Notes: generated from the sequence alone by a model not told the origin. A stretch of DNA of 64,000 nucleotides from Gammaproteobacteria bacterium (GCA_007694905.1 REEU01000186.1:1-64000); one strand, 5' to 3'. Numbered from the stretch's first letter, positions 20,427 through 29,565 are shown. A program made the numbers and translations.

Positions 20427-20475
20427 CCGGATCATTGAGGATATCGGGGATGGGAAGGGGCAATGATCCGTCCGG
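20364..20475 (-). ncRNA. Probable sigma-E-driven small RNA at the Spot 42/ErsA locus
   Basis: This RNA would run on the polA strand from just after polA into the antisense of engB's 3' end. A GGAACTT/TCCTAA promoter lies immediately upstream. Three hairpins follow: a 10-bp perfect stem CGGATCATTG/CAATGATCCG (20470-20428) with a 23-nt pyrimidine-rich loop containing CCCCTTCCCATCCCC; a 7-bp stem (20424-20402) with loop ACCCCCCGA; and a 13-bp stem with one U-G pair (20395-20364) with loop CCCCCC. C-rich loops are what Hfq-type RNAs use to block ribosome-binding sites. Known context: E. coli spf and P. aeruginosa ErsA (sigma-22-dependent) sit between polA and engB. No U-run follows the last hairpin, so the 3' end is uncertain. 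Confidence 0.55.
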
Positions 20476-20481
20476 CATGTA

Positions 20482-20510
20482 TTAGGACTGCCCCCGCGAA
20501 AGAAAGTTCC
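20482..20510 (-). promoter_or_regulatory. Sigma-E/AlgU-type promoter downstream of polA
   Basis: GGAACTT at 20510-20504, a 16-nt spacer, then TCCTAA at 20487-20482. The -35 matches the sigma-E/AlgU consensus exactly and the -10 fits TCnnA. It starts 20 bases after the polA stop codon and points into the polA-engB gap, with the first RNA hairpin beginning about 12 nt past the -10. Confidence 0.6.
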
Positions 20511-20530
20511 CGGCGCCGTGTCCGACTGTC

Positions 20531-23230
20531 TCAGTGCGCCTCGTCCCAGTTCGCGCCCACCCCGACATCCACCAGCAGCGGCACCGCCAACTCGGCCGCA
20601 GCCTGCATCCGCTCCCGCACGGTCTCTCCGAGGGCCTCCGCCGCGTCCTCGGCGACCTCGAATACCAGCTCATCGTGGACCTGCATGATCATGAGCGCGT
20701 CCGGACCCGTCGCCTGCATCCAACCGTCGAGATCGATCATGGCGCGCTTGATGATGTCCGCGGCACTGCCCTGCATGGGCGCGTTGATGGCAGTTCGTTC
20801 GGCGGCCTGCCGGCGCTGCTGGTTCTGGACCCGAATCTCCGGCAGGTACAGGCGGCGCCCGAACAGAGTTTCCACGTAGCCCTGCTCGCGAGCCTGGGCC
20901 CGGGTCCGGTCCATGTACTCGCGCACGCCCGGGTAGCGCTCGAAATAGCGGTCGATGTAGGCCTGGGCTTCGCCGCGGGCAATGCCGAGTTGGCGCGCGA
21001 GACCGAACGCGGACATCCCGTAGATGAGGCCGAAGTTGATGGCCTTCGCGTTACGACGCTGATCTGCGCTCACGGCCTCGAGATCAACGGCGAACACCTC
21101 CGCCGCAGTGGCCCGATGCACATCCAGGCCATCGTCGAACGCAGCAAGCAGGCCCGCATCTCCAGACAGGTGGGCCATGATCCGCAGCTCGATCTGAGAG
21201 TAGTCCGCCGCCAGCAGGACCCGCCCTTTCGGTGCCACGAAGGCCTGACGGATGCGCCGCCCCTGGGCGCTTCGAATGGGGATGTTCTGCAGGTTCGGCT
21301 CCGACGAGGACAGGCGCCCCGTGGCCGCGACCGCCTGATGGTAGGAGGTGTGGATGCGACCGGTATCCGGATCGATCTGCCGCGGCAGGGTGTCGGTGTA
21401 GGTGGACTTGAGCTTCGCAAGCGAGCGGTAGTCCATGATGATGCGGGGCAGCGGATAGTCGTGGGCCAGCTCGGCGAGCACCGGTTCGGCCGTGGACGGC
21501 GCGCCGCCCGGGGTCTTTCGGATCACTGGCAGCCCCAGCTTCTCGTAGAGGATCTGCTGCAGCTGGCGGGTGGAGCCGAGGTTGAACGCGCCACCCGCCT
21601 CCTCGTGGGCCTTCGTTTCGAGTTCCTGCATCAACTCAGCGAGCTCTGCGCTCTGCTGTTTCAGCAGGCGGGCATCCACCAGCGCGCCATTGCGCTCGAT
21701 CCGGGACAGGACAGGGACCAGCGGCATCTCGATTGCATCGAACACCCGAGCCAGGGTCGGTTGCGCTTCCAGCCGCGGCCACAGCAATTCGTGCAGCTGC
21801 AGCGTCACGTCGGCGTCCTCCGCGGCGTAGGGACCTGCCTGTTCCAGACCCACTTGGTCGAACGTGAGCTGCTTGGCGCCCTTGCCGGCGACGTCGGTGA
21901 AGGACGTCGTGCTGCGACCGAGGAACTTCAGCGCCATGTCGTCCATGTTATGGCGAGTACCGACGCTGTCGAGGACGTAGGACTCCAGCATGGTGTCGTA
22001 GCGAACCCCGACAAGCTCGATACCGACGCGTGCAAGCACGCTCATGTCGTACTTCAGATTTTGACCGATCTTCTCGATGGCCGGATCCTCGAGCAGCGGT
22101 TTGAGGGCATCGAGCACGGTGTTCGCCGGGAGCTGGTCGGGCGCGCCCACGTAGCGGTGACCGAAGGGCACGTAAGCGGCCTCGCCAGCGGCCACCGCGA
22201 ACGACACCCCCACGAGATCGGCCCGCATATAGTCGAGACTGGTGGTTTCCGTATCGAAGGCAAACCGGCCGGCCTCCCGCAGGCGCTGCACCCAGCGGTC
22301 GAGCTCCGCCTGTTCGAGGACGATGGCATAGTTCCGCTCCGGAGCACTCGCGTCCTCGCGCCCGTCCGCTTCCAGGGCGCTGCTCGCCTCGGTGATCCAG
22401 CCTTTGAACTCCAGATCCCGATAGTGGCCGAGCAGCTGCTCCTGATCCGGCTCCTGGGCCGCCAGCTCCTCGGGTCCGAAGCCCAGGTCCAGATCGCAGC
22501 GGATGGTGGCCAGCTCGCGATACAAGGGCAACTCATCAAGGGCGGCCCGCAGATTCTCCCCCAGCTTGCCTTTCACCGCGTCCGCCGCCGCCATCAGCGC
22601 GTCGAGATCGCCATGCTCAGTGAGCCACTTCGCCGCCGTCTTGGGGCCGACCTTCTCGACACCGGGGATGTTGTCGACGGTGTCGCCGGCCAGGGCCAGC
22701 AGGTCGATGATGCGCTCCGGGGGAACGCCGAATTTCTCCTGCACGGCGTCCGCGTCGAGCACAGTGTCCGTCATGGTGTTCACCAGCGTGATACGGTCGC
22801 TGACCAGCTGCGCCATGTCCTTGTCGCCGGTAGAGATCAGCACGGATTCCCCTCGCGCCTCCGCCTCGCGCGCCAGAGTGCCGATGACATCATCCGCCTC
22901 GACGCCGGGTTCGACGATCAGCGGCAGGCCCATGGCCCCCACGATTTCGTGAATGGGCTTGATCTGCGCCCGGAGCTCATCGGGCATGTCGGGACGGTTG
23001 GCCTTGTAGTTGGCATACAGCTCGTTGCGGAAGGTGTCGCCAGGCGGGTCGAAAACCACTGCAATGGGGCTGTCCGGATAATCCGCCATGAGCTTGCGCA
23101 GCATACCGATCACGCCCTTGACGGCGCCAGTGGGCCGGCCGTCGGACGTGGTCAGGGGCGGCAGCGCATGGTAGGCGCGGAACAGGTAGGACGATCCGTC
23201 CACGAGAATGAGCGGTTTGTCGTCCGCCAT
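20531..23230 (-). CDS. polA: DNA polymerase I
   Basis: Gap-filling and Okazaki-fragment polymerase, about 899 residues. The N-terminal 5' nuclease domain begins MADDKPLILVDGSSYLFRAYHALPP. The middle 3'-5' proofreading domain keeps its acidic residues (FDTETTSLDY, NLKYDMSVLA, YAAEDAD), so proofreading is probably active. The polymerase domain has motif A (LLAADYSQIELRIMAHLSGD), the O-helix (RRNAKAINFGLIYGMSAFGL) and motif C (MQVHDELVFE). The ATG at 23230 starts at the family's conserved N-terminus; the frame extends upstream but that part is antisense to the DUF2782 gene. Confidence 0.96.
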   Translation of the reverse strand: MADDKPLILVDGSSYLFRAYHALPPLTTSDGRPTGAVKGVIGMLRKLMADYPDSPIAVVFDPPGDTFRNELYANYKANRPDMPDELRAQIKPIHEIVGAMGLPLIVEPGVEADDVIGTLAREAEARGESVLISTGDKDMAQLVSDRITLVNTMTDTVLDADAVQEKFGVPPERIIDLLALAGDTVDNIPGVEKVGPKTAAKWLTEHGDLDALMAAADAVKGKLGENLRAALDELPLYRELATIRCDLDLGFGPEELAAQEPDQEQLLGHYRDLEFKGWITEASSALEADGREDASAPERNYAIVLEQAELDRWVQRLREAGRFAFDTETTSLDYMRADLVGVSFAVAAGEAAYVPFGHRYVGAPDQLPANTVLDALKPLLEDPAIEKIGQNLKYDMSVLARVGIELVGVRYDTMLESYVLDSVGTRHNMDDMALKFLGRSTTSFTDVAGKGAKQLTFDQVGLEQAGPYAAEDADVTLQLHELLWPRLEAQPTLARVFDAIEMPLVPVLSRIERNGALVDARLLKQQSAELAELMQELETKAHEEAGGAFNLGSTRQLQQILYEKLGLPVIRKTPGGAPSTAEPVLAELAHDYPLPRIIMDYRSLAKLKSTYTDTLPRQIDPDTGRIHTSYHQAVAATGRLSSSEPNLQNIPIRSAQGRRIRQAFVAPKGRVLLAADYSQIELRIMAHLSGDAGLLAAFDDGLDVHRATAAEVFAVDLEAVSADQRRNAKAINFGLIYGMSAFGLARQLGIARGEAQAYIDRYFERYPGVREYMDRTRAQAREQGYVETLFGRRLYLPEIRVQNQQRRQAAERTAINAPMQGSAADIIKRAMIDLDGWMQATGPDALMIMQVHDELVFEVAEDAAEALGETVRERMQAAAELAVPLLVDVGVGANWDEAH

Positions 23231-23306
23231 GATTTCAGCCACCCTATCTACCATTGCTCGAACGCTGGGCGGGACGCCGGAACGCACCGCCAGGGAGATC
23301 AACGTG

Positions 23307-23606
23307 ATGCACGCGTCACCACTACGCCACCTGCCGAGATGCCTGCTGTTCGCCCTGTTGCTGGCGTCATCGCCCCTGTTAGCGAGCGACGCGGTGATCG
23401 CGTCACGGGGACAGGACGTGACCATCATCGAGGGCCGGGAGCGGACCGTCTACGAGTACCGTCAGAACGGCATCCTGAGGATGATCCGGGTCGTCCCGGC
23501 CGTGGGCCGGCCCTACTATCTGGCCCCCGCAGATCCCACGCGAGGATACGGCAATCTGGAACAGGCGGACATGTTGATCCCGAAGTGGATCCTCGTCGAA
23601 TTCTGA
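23307..23606 (+). CDS. DUF2782 family protein, exported
   Basis: Small protein of about 99 residues with a signal peptide (HLPRCLLFALLLASSPLLASDA) and a compact domain: VTIIEGRERTVYEYRQNGILRMIRVVPAVGRPYYLAPAD. It matches the DUF2782 proteins found between polA and thrB in pseudomonads; the function is unknown. A GTG at 23304 with GGAG 6 nt upstream is an equally possible start. It is divergent from polA and ends 13 bases before thrB, so it probably shares thrB's transcript. Confidence 0.85.
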   Translation: MHASPLRHLPRCLLFALLLASSPLLASDAVIASRGQDVTIIEGRERTVYEYRQNGILRMIRVVPAVGRPYYLAPADPTRGYGNLEQADMLIPKWILVEF

Positions 23607-23619
23607 TACCGTCCCGATC

Positions 23620-24564
23620 ATGGCCGTTTTCAGGGAACTGACCGAGGACGACGCTCGCGCCGCTTGTACCGCGTGGCAACTCGGCGAGTTCGTGAGCGTG
23701 GCGCCGACGGCCCAGGGAATCGAGAACAGCAACTTCTTTCTGACCAGCGCGCGCAAAGGGCAGCAGCACGAGTGGGTGCTGACACTGGGTAACGCCGAGT
23801 TTCCGACCACCACGCTGGATACCCTGGTCCGGCTCGACGCGGCCGGCCTGCCGGTGCCGGTCCCGCTGCGGCACCGCAGCGGCGCGCGCAGCGGTCGCAT
23901 TGCCGGTGCTCCGGCCCTGCTCGCGCCGCGTTTTCCCGGAAGCCACCCCGATCGACCTGACATCGATCAGTGCGCAGCGATCGGACGCTTCCTGGCGCGG
24001 ATGCACTTGGCGACCGCCGGTGTCGGCGGGCCCGACCATCCCCGCGACGCCGCCTGGATCGCTGCCCGCGTGGCCCATCACGGTCCACGCCTCGGCGCTG
24101 AGGAGCAGGCCCGTCTGGCCGCGGCGCAGCGGGTGCTCGCCAGCGTGGCGGAGCGCCGCGACTGGAAGCAGCTGCCGGCGGGACTGGTCCACGGGGATCT
24201 GTTCCGCGACAACGCCTTGTTCGATCGCGGTGGCCTGCGCGCAGTGATCGACTTTCACCACACGGCCAGGGCAGCGCTGCTGTTCGATCTGGCGGTGGCC
24301 GCCAACGACTGGTGCTCGCACCCGAATGGACGGCTGGATGGGGATCGACTCCGGGGGATCATCCGCGGCTACGCGGGACTGCGGCCCCTGACTCGGGAGG
24401 AACGCTGGATGTGGCCAGTGATGACCCTGCTGGCAGCGCTGCGCTTCTGGCTTGCGCGCCTTGATTCACCGCGCAAGCCGCCGCAAGAGATGGGACGATT
24501 GCTGGACTGGCGCCTGCGCGAGGCGGCCCCCCTCAGCCCTGCGCTGACGGATACAGCAGCGTAG
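23620..24564 (+). CDS. thrB: Homoserine kinase, type II (APH fold)
   Basis: Phosphorylates homoserine in threonine synthesis. This is the aminoglycoside-phosphotransferase-like ThrB of pseudomonads, not the GHMP-type enzyme of E. coli. Visible motifs: QGIENSNFFL near residue 33 (nucleotide loop), the catalytic HGDLFRDNALF (about 190), metal-binding VIDFHH, and the family-typical C-terminal ALRFWLARL. Length 314 matches the family. It lies in the conserved polA/DUF2782/thrB neighbourhood. Confidence 0.92.
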   Translation: MAVFRELTEDDARAACTAWQLGEFVSVAPTAQGIENSNFFLTSARKGQQHEWVLTLGNAEFPTTTLDTLVRLDAAGLPVPVPLRHRSGARSGRIAGAPALLAPRFPGSHPDRPDIDQCAAIGRFLARMHLATAGVGGPDHPRDAAWIAARVAHHGPRLGAEEQARLAAAQRVLASVAERRDWKQLPAGLVHGDLFRDNALFDRGGLRAVIDFHHTARAALLFDLAVAANDWCSHPNGRLDGDRLRGIIRGYAGLRPLTREERWMWPVMTLLAALRFWLARLDSPRKPPQEMGRLLDWRLREAAPLSPALTDTAA

Positions 24565-24585
24565 CTGGCAGCCCGACACCGTCGG

Positions 24586-25593
24586 TCAGGCGCAGCGCAG
24601 GACGAATACGGAGAACAGGGCTTCCGCATCCGTCCATTCGGCCACCGCGTCGAAGCCGACTCCCGCCGCGAGTGCGCGGAACTCGTCCGGTGCGTACTTG
24701 TAAGAATTCTCGGTGTGAATCGCCTCGCCCGCAGCGAGTTCGAACTGCGCGCCGCCCAGCGTGAACGCCATTGCACGGTCGGCCACCAGATGCATCTCGA
24801 TGCGTCCGGCCTCCTCGTCATAGTGGGCACGATGCCTGAAAGCCATCACGTCGATATCACCATCAAGGGCCCGGTTCAGATGGACCAGGATGTTGCGATT
24901 GAACGCGGCGGTGACCCCGCTCGCATCATTGTAGGCCGCCTCCAGGCGCGCCTTCGCCTTGCGGCGGTCGACGCCGATCAGCAGCTGCCCGCCGGGGCCC
25001 AGCGTATCGCGTACAGCAGCGAGGAACCTGGCCGCTTGAGGCCGCTCGAAATTGCCAATGCTGGAGCCGGGAAAGAATCCCGTGATCGGGACCGCGGAGC
25101 CGTGGCGGCGAGGAGGTTGCCAGGGCAGCGTCAGACCGTTGCCGTAATCCGTGCAGATCGCATGGACCTCAAGCCAGGGGTAGTCGCCTGCCAGCGCTTG
25201 GGCGGCCTCGAGCAGGTGTTCACGGGAGATGTCCACCGGCAGGTAGGCCAGCGGCCGCAGCTCTTCGAGCAGCAAACGGATCTTGCGACTCGAGCCGCTG
25301 CCATACTCAAGGAGCACATCGCCACGGCCGAGAACGCTGCCAATGGCTTCGAGATGAGTCTCGAGAAGTCCGATTTCGGTTCGCGTCGGATAGTACTCAG
25401 GCACTCGCGTGATGGCTTCGAACAGCTCAGAGCCACGCTGGTCGTAAAAGTATTTGGGCGCGATACGCCGTGGCGTGGCTGCAAGGCCGGCGAGCACCTC
25501 CTCGCGCATGTCCGCCAGTTTCGGTTTCAAGTCGTGCAGGGTGACCCGGTCCCGGGGCGACAGCTCCGCGCTTTTCGTGTCCGTTCGACCCAT
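24586..25593 (-). CDS. egtD: L-histidine N-alpha-methyltransferase EgtD
   Basis: SAM-dependent enzyme that makes hercynine (trimethylhistidine), the first step to ergothioneine. It has 335 residues (characterised EgtD proteins are about 320). The SAM site is LLEYGSGSSRK (about residues 94-104), then LPVDIS, the FFPGSSIGNF block and IGVDRRK. The N-terminal KYFYDQRGSELFEAIT and YPTRTE motifs are typical. The ATG at 25593 lies 5 bases after the egtB stop, so both are made from one message. Confidence 0.94.
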   Translation of the reverse strand: MGRTDTKSAELSPRDRVTLHDLKPKLADMREEVLAGLAATPRRIAPKYFYDQRGSELFEAITRVPEYYPTRTEIGLLETHLEAIGSVLGRGDVLLEYGSGSSRKIRLLLEELRPLAYLPVDISREHLLEAAQALAGDYPWLEVHAICTDYGNGLTLPWQPPRRHGSAVPITGFFPGSSIGNFERPQAARFLAAVRDTLGPGGQLLIGVDRRKAKARLEAAYNDASGVTAAFNRNILVHLNRALDGDIDVMAFRHRAHYDEEAGRIEMHLVADRAMAFTLGGAQFELAAGEAIHTENSYKYAPDEFRALAAGVGFDAVAEWTDAEALFSVFVLRCA

Positions 25594-25598
25594 GGCCG

Positions 25599-26906
25599 TC
25601 ACACATCCTGTGCCAGTCGGACGCCGGTGAACTGCCAGCGATCGGGGGGATAAAAGAAGTTGCGATAGCTGCTGCGCAGGTGATCCCGCGGCGTGGCGCA
25701 GGAGCCGCCCCTCAGCACCAGCTGATTCGCCATGAACTTGCCGTTGTACTCGCCAAGCGCTCCCGGTGGCGGGCGGTACCCCGGATAGGGACCGTAGGCA
25801 CTGGCGGTCCACTCCCAAAGATTGCCATGCAACGCAGCCAATGCACCAGCGGGCTGCGCCACCGGGTGGAGGACGCCCTCATCGAGGAAGGCGCCGTCGG
25901 CCCCGGCAGCCTCTGCAGCAGCCTCCCACTCCGCCTCGGATGGCAGACGACAGTCCGCCCAGCGCGCGTAGGCATCCGCTTCGTAGCCACTGAGATGACA
26001 GACCGGCAACTCAGGGTCCACCTGCTGGACACCTGCCAGGGTGTAGGTCCACCACTCGCCTTCCTGCTCGAACCAGTACAGGGGCGCCGATACCCCCGCT
26101 CCGCCAGACGCCTGCAGCCAACTCCAGCCATCGGCCAGCCAAAGCTCCGGGCGCCGGTAGCCATCGTCTGCCATGAACGCAAGATACTCACCGGCCGTGA
26201 CGCAGCGGTCGGCAAGCCGATACGGCTCCAGCCACACACGATGGCGCGGCGTCTCGTTGTCGAAGGCAAAACTGCTGCGCCCGGTGCCCGCACCAGCTTC
26301 GCGACCGATCTCGACAAGACCACCGGTACGCTCGGAAAACGTGAGTCGTTCCGCCGGCGGCGACTTCCGCTGCACGATTGCAGCTGGGTGGACGGGGTGC
26401 AAAGGATTATGGCCGAAGGCGTACTTGAGATCGGTGATCAACAGCTCCTGGTGCTGTTCTTCGTGATTGACGCCAAGCACGAGACGGCGCAGCACTTCAT
26501 CGCTGCCACCCCTGTCGAGGAGACGCTCCATGGCAGCGTCCACATGCCGCCGATAGGTCATCACCTCGGCCACGGTCGGCCTGGAGAGCTGGCCGCGTCG
26601 AGCACGTGGAAACTGCTCGCCGACGGCGTTGTAGTAGGAATTGAACAGAAATTCGAAGCGCGGATCCAACGGCAGATAGTCGGCCTGGAACGGCTTGAGC
26701 AGAAAAGTCTCGAAGAACCAGGTGGTATGGGCCAGGTGCCACTTCGGCGGGCTGGCGTCGGCCATGGGCTGCACGCCCAGGTCCTCCACCTCCAGCGGCT
26801 GCACCAGGCCGCAACTCCGGGCACGGACAGCACGGTAGGCGGTGAGCGCATGTCCGCCAGACAAGCCGTTCAAGCGCTCGGTAGCTTGCGTCACGATCGA
26901 ACCCAT
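25599..26906 (-). CDS. egtB: Ergothioneine biosynthesis protein EgtB (iron-dependent sulfoxide synthase)
   Basis: Couples hercynine to a thiol donor with O2. The N-terminal DinB-like domain carries the iron ligands: His in WHLAHTTWF (57/60) and the HEEQH pair (His148/His152). The C-terminal FGE-sulfatase domain has VTAGEYLAFM, LPSEAEWEAAA, NLWEWT and the terminal VLRGGSCATP. No egtA or egtC is nearby, so cysteine may be the sulfur donor, as in two-gene egtBD systems; that is inference. The gene starts 51 bases after sco and may be the tail of the oxidase-assembly operon. Confidence 0.94.
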   Translation of the reverse strand: MGSIVTQATERLNGLSGGHALTAYRAVRARSCGLVQPLEVEDLGVQPMADASPPKWHLAHTTWFFETFLLKPFQADYLPLDPRFEFLFNSYYNAVGEQFPRARRGQLSRPTVAEVMTYRRHVDAAMERLLDRGGSDEVLRRLVLGVNHEEQHQELLITDLKYAFGHNPLHPVHPAAIVQRKSPPAERLTFSERTGGLVEIGREAGAGTGRSSFAFDNETPRHRVWLEPYRLADRCVTAGEYLAFMADDGYRRPELWLADGWSWLQASGGAGVSAPLYWFEQEGEWWTYTLAGVQQVDPELPVCHLSGYEADAYARWADCRLPSEAEWEAAAEAAGADGAFLDEGVLHPVAQPAGALAALHGNLWEWTASAYGPYPGYRPPPGALGEYNGKFMANQLVLRGGSCATPRDHLRSSYRNFFYPPDRWQFTGVRLAQDV

Positions 26907-26957
26907 CCTTTACGGCCCGGGAGTATGGGTGCCCGTGTGTGGCAGACGAAACCGCTG

Positions 26958-27602
26958 TCAGGAGCGATCCGCCAGAGTCCGATAAGCGGTCAGGACACGA
27001 TCCGGCGTATGCGGCAGCCGGATGTACCCATGATAGTGCCCACGAGGATTGAAGATCACAATATTGCCTGTGTGATCCACCACATAGCCGTCAGGCTCCT
27101 GCTCCGAGGGCACCTTCGCGAACGCCACGCTGACCTCGCGTGCCAGCGCTGCGATGTCAGCCCGCTCACCGGTGGCACCGACGAACTCAGGATCAAAGTA
27201 GCGCACGAACTCAGCCAGCACCTCGGGCGTGTCCCGCTCCGGATCCACAGTGAACAGCACCACGTCGAAGGGCTCCCGTTCCGCCGCTTCCAACAATTGG
27301 CGCCGTGCTTCGGCCAGCACTGCGAGCGTCACCGGGCAGATGTCCGGACAATGGGTGAACCCGAAATAGGCAAAGGTCCATTGGCCGCGCAGGTCGGCGT
27401 CGGTGAACGGCGTTCCATCCTGGCTGACGAGCCGAAACGGCGACGGCGCGCGGGCCTGGGGCAGGACAACGGTGCCATGGTCTTCGCGCAGCTGATCATC
27501 GCTGAGCCCGGGCTGGCGCAGGATGCTGTTCACGAACAGACCGAGCACCAGCGCGATGAACAGCGCACAGCCAATGAGCGTAGCGCGAATACCTGAGGAC
27601 AT
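26958..27602 (-). CDS. SCO1/SenC copper chaperone for cytochrome oxidase
   Basis: Membrane-anchored thioredoxin-fold protein of 214 residues that loads copper into the CuA centre of subunit II. One N-terminal membrane helix (ATLIGCALFIALVLGLF) is followed by the copper-binding FGFTHCPDICP (CxxxC) and the conserved His in VVDHTGNIVIFNP. Its ATG overlaps the cyoE stop by one base (TGATG). It is the last oxidase-assembly gene before egtB. Confidence 0.93.
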   Translation of the reverse strand: MSSGIRATLIGCALFIALVLGLFVNSILRQPGLSDDQLREDHGTVVLPQARAPSPFRLVSQDGTPFTDADLRGQWTFAYFGFTHCPDICPVTLAVLAEARRQLLEAAEREPFDVVLFTVDPERDTPEVLAEFVRYFDPEFVGATGERADIAALAREVSVAFAKVPSEQEPDGYVVDHTGNIVIFNPRGHYHGYIRLPHTPDRVLTAYRTLADRS

Positions 27603-28540
27603 CAGCGAGCTCCGGACGTTCCGGACCAGCCCACTCCCATCAGCTCCGGATAGACGTAGTGGTCCACGAGCAGGAACACGAACAGCACCATCAGGTAGAG
27701 GATGGAGTAGCGGAAGGTCTCCATGGGCGCCCGTGGATTACGACCGATGAGCAGGACCACGGCCCAGTAGAGGAACCCGGCACCGAGACCCACGGCGGCC
27801 GCCAGATACAACAGTCCACTCATGCCGATCACGAACGGCATGAGGCTGATTGCCACCAGGATCAGCGTGTAAAACAGGATGTGCCACTTCGTGTAGAGCT
27901 CACCGTGGGTCACGGGCAGCATTGGCATGTCGATGGTCTCGTACTCGTCCTTGCGCTCGATGGCCAGCGCCCAGAAGTGAGGCGGCGTCCAGGCGAAGAT
28001 GATGAGCACGAGGAGCAGTGCGCCCGGCTCGATGGTTCCCGTGACCGCGGTCCAGCCGAACAAGGGGGGCGCGGCGCCAAAGAGGCCGCCGATGACGATG
28101 TTCTGCGGTGTCGCCCGCTTCAGATACAGCGTATAGACGAGACCGTAGCCCACCCACGAGGCAAGGTTCAGCCACGCGGTGAGCGGATTGACGAAGGCCA
28201 CCAGGATGGCCATGCCGATGATGCCGGTCACGCCCGCAAAGACAATCCCGCGGGCGAAGGACACCCGGCCGGTCGCCACCGGCCGGTTGCGCGTGCGTGC
28301 CATGCGGGCGTCGATAGAGGCATCCGCAATATGGTTCACGGCCGCGGCCGATCCGGCCACCAGAGCGATACCCAGAATGCCGAACAGGACCGGTACCAGC
28401 GGCGGCAGACCCGGGGTGGCCAGGAAGGCGCCGACCGCTGCGCACAGCAGCATCAGCATGACCACCTTGGGCTTGCACATCTGGTAGTAGTCGCGCCAGG
28501 TGGCTCCGCCGTCTACCGCTCCCGAATACGTCTGGCTCAT
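27602..28540 (-). CDS. cyoE: Heme O synthase (protoheme IX farnesyltransferase)
   Basis: UbiA-family membrane prenyltransferase that farnesylates heme b to heme O; it is also called CtaB. It has 312 residues and about nine membrane helices. The first prenyl-diphosphate site is NHIADASIDARMARTRNRPV, and the second Asp-rich region is ERKDEYETIDMPMLPV. Its start overlaps the ctaA stop by 4 bases, giving a heme O to heme A pair that supplies the aa3 oxidase in this cluster. Confidence 0.95.
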   Translation of the reverse strand: MSQTYSGAVDGGATWRDYYQMCKPKVVMLMLLCAAVGAFLATPGLPPLVPVLFGILGIALVAGSAAAVNHIADASIDARMARTRNRPVATGRVSFARGIVFAGVTGIIGMAILVAFVNPLTAWLNLASWVGYGLVYTLYLKRATPQNIVIGGLFGAAPPLFGWTAVTGTIEPGALLLVLIIFAWTPPHFWALAIERKDEYETIDMPMLPVTHGELYTKWHILFYTLILVAISLMPFVIGMSGLLYLAAAVGLGAGFLYWAVVLLIGRNPRAPMETFRYSILYLMVLFVFLLVDHYVYPELMGVGWSGTSGAR

Positions 28541-29565
28541 GCACCCTTCCCGATGGTCGCGCGGACGCGATAGTTTACGGACACCATCACCAGCAGCAAC
28601 ACCGCCGCCACCGCATTATGGGCCGTCGCCACCACCAGCGGCAGGCTGAAGACCACATTCGCGATCCCGAGCAGTATCTGCACCAGCAAAACGCCCGCCA
28701 GAGTAATACCCAGCGGGGCAAGCTGCCAGGGGTGCGGTGTCCGCCACAGCCGCCAGGCGAGCAAACCCAGCACCAGAGCCACGATAATGGCACCAATACG
28801 ATGCGTCAGGTGAATCGCAATGCGGCCTTCGCTGTACATGAGTCCGCCAAGATAATTCGGCCCGACTTCCTGCAGCACGTTGAAGCCGTGGGCGAAGTCG
28901 GCCTCAGGCCACCAGCGGCCCTGACAGGTCGGAAAGTCCGGGCACGCCAGTGCTGCGTAGTTGGCGCTGACCCAACCGCCGAGGGCGATCTGTGCCACCA
29001 GCAGCACCATTCCCACCACCACCCACGGTCGCAGGCGCTGCAACAGGGCGCCTGTGTCTCCCGTGGCAGGTTCCCTGCGCCAACCCAGTCGCAGCGCGAG
29101 CAGCCACAGCAGCGACAGGGTGAGGAAACCACCCAGCAGGTGCGCTACCACCACCTGTGGCCAGAGCTTTAGGGTAACCGTCCAGGCACCGAACGCCGCC
29201 TGCATCGTGACCACGGCCAAGAGGATGAACGGCAGAACCACCGGCTGCTCAGGATCCTGCCTCCGACGCCAGGAAAAGATCGCGAGGCCGAGGATCACCA
29301 GGCCGAGGATGCCGGCAAAGTATCGGTGGACCATTTCAGGCCAGGCCTTGTCCACTTCGACCGGCGCATCCGGAAAGCGCATTTCGGCGATTTCGATGCG
29401 TTCCGCGCTCATGGGAATGCCGGCGAAGCCATAACAGCCCGGCCAATCGGGACAGCCCAGCCCGGCGTCCACCAGCCGGGTCCAGGCTCCGAGAATCACG
29501 ACGACGAAGCACAGGGCGATGGCACCCACGACGAAGCGGAACCCGGGTTTGCGATCGCGTATCAC
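28537..29565 (-). CDS. ctaA: Heme A synthase CtaA
   Basis: Oxidises heme O to heme A. Eight-helix membrane protein of 342 residues. The first loop has the cysteine pair in GCPDWPGCYG, and heme-ligand histidines are seen in EMVHRYFAGILGL, VVAHLLGGFLTL, LTHRIGAII and TAHNAVAA. A second cysteine pair occurs in ACPDFPTCQGRW. It lies between the thioredoxin-like assembly gene and cyoE. Confidence 0.94.
   Translation of the reverse strand: MIRDRKPGFRFVVGAIALCFVVVILGAWTRLVDAGLGCPDWPGCYGFAGIPMSAERIEIAEMRFPDAPVEVDKAWPEMVHRYFAGILGLVILGLAIFSWRRRQDPEQPVVLPFILLAVVTMQAAFGAWTVTLKLWPQVVVAHLLGGFLTLSLLWLLALRLGWRREPATGDTGALLQRLRPWVVVGMVLLVAQIALGGWVSANYAALACPDFPTCQGRWWPEADFAHGFNVLQEVGPNYLGGLMYSEGRIAIHLTHRIGAIIVALVLGLLAWRLWRTPHPWQLAPLGITLAGVLLVQILLGIANVVFSLPLVVATAHNAVAAVLLLVMVSVNYRVRATIGKGA

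Noticed and set aside
20534-23641. Open frame of 1035 codons on the + strand
   Set aside because: Antisense shadow of polA, with no recognisable domain.
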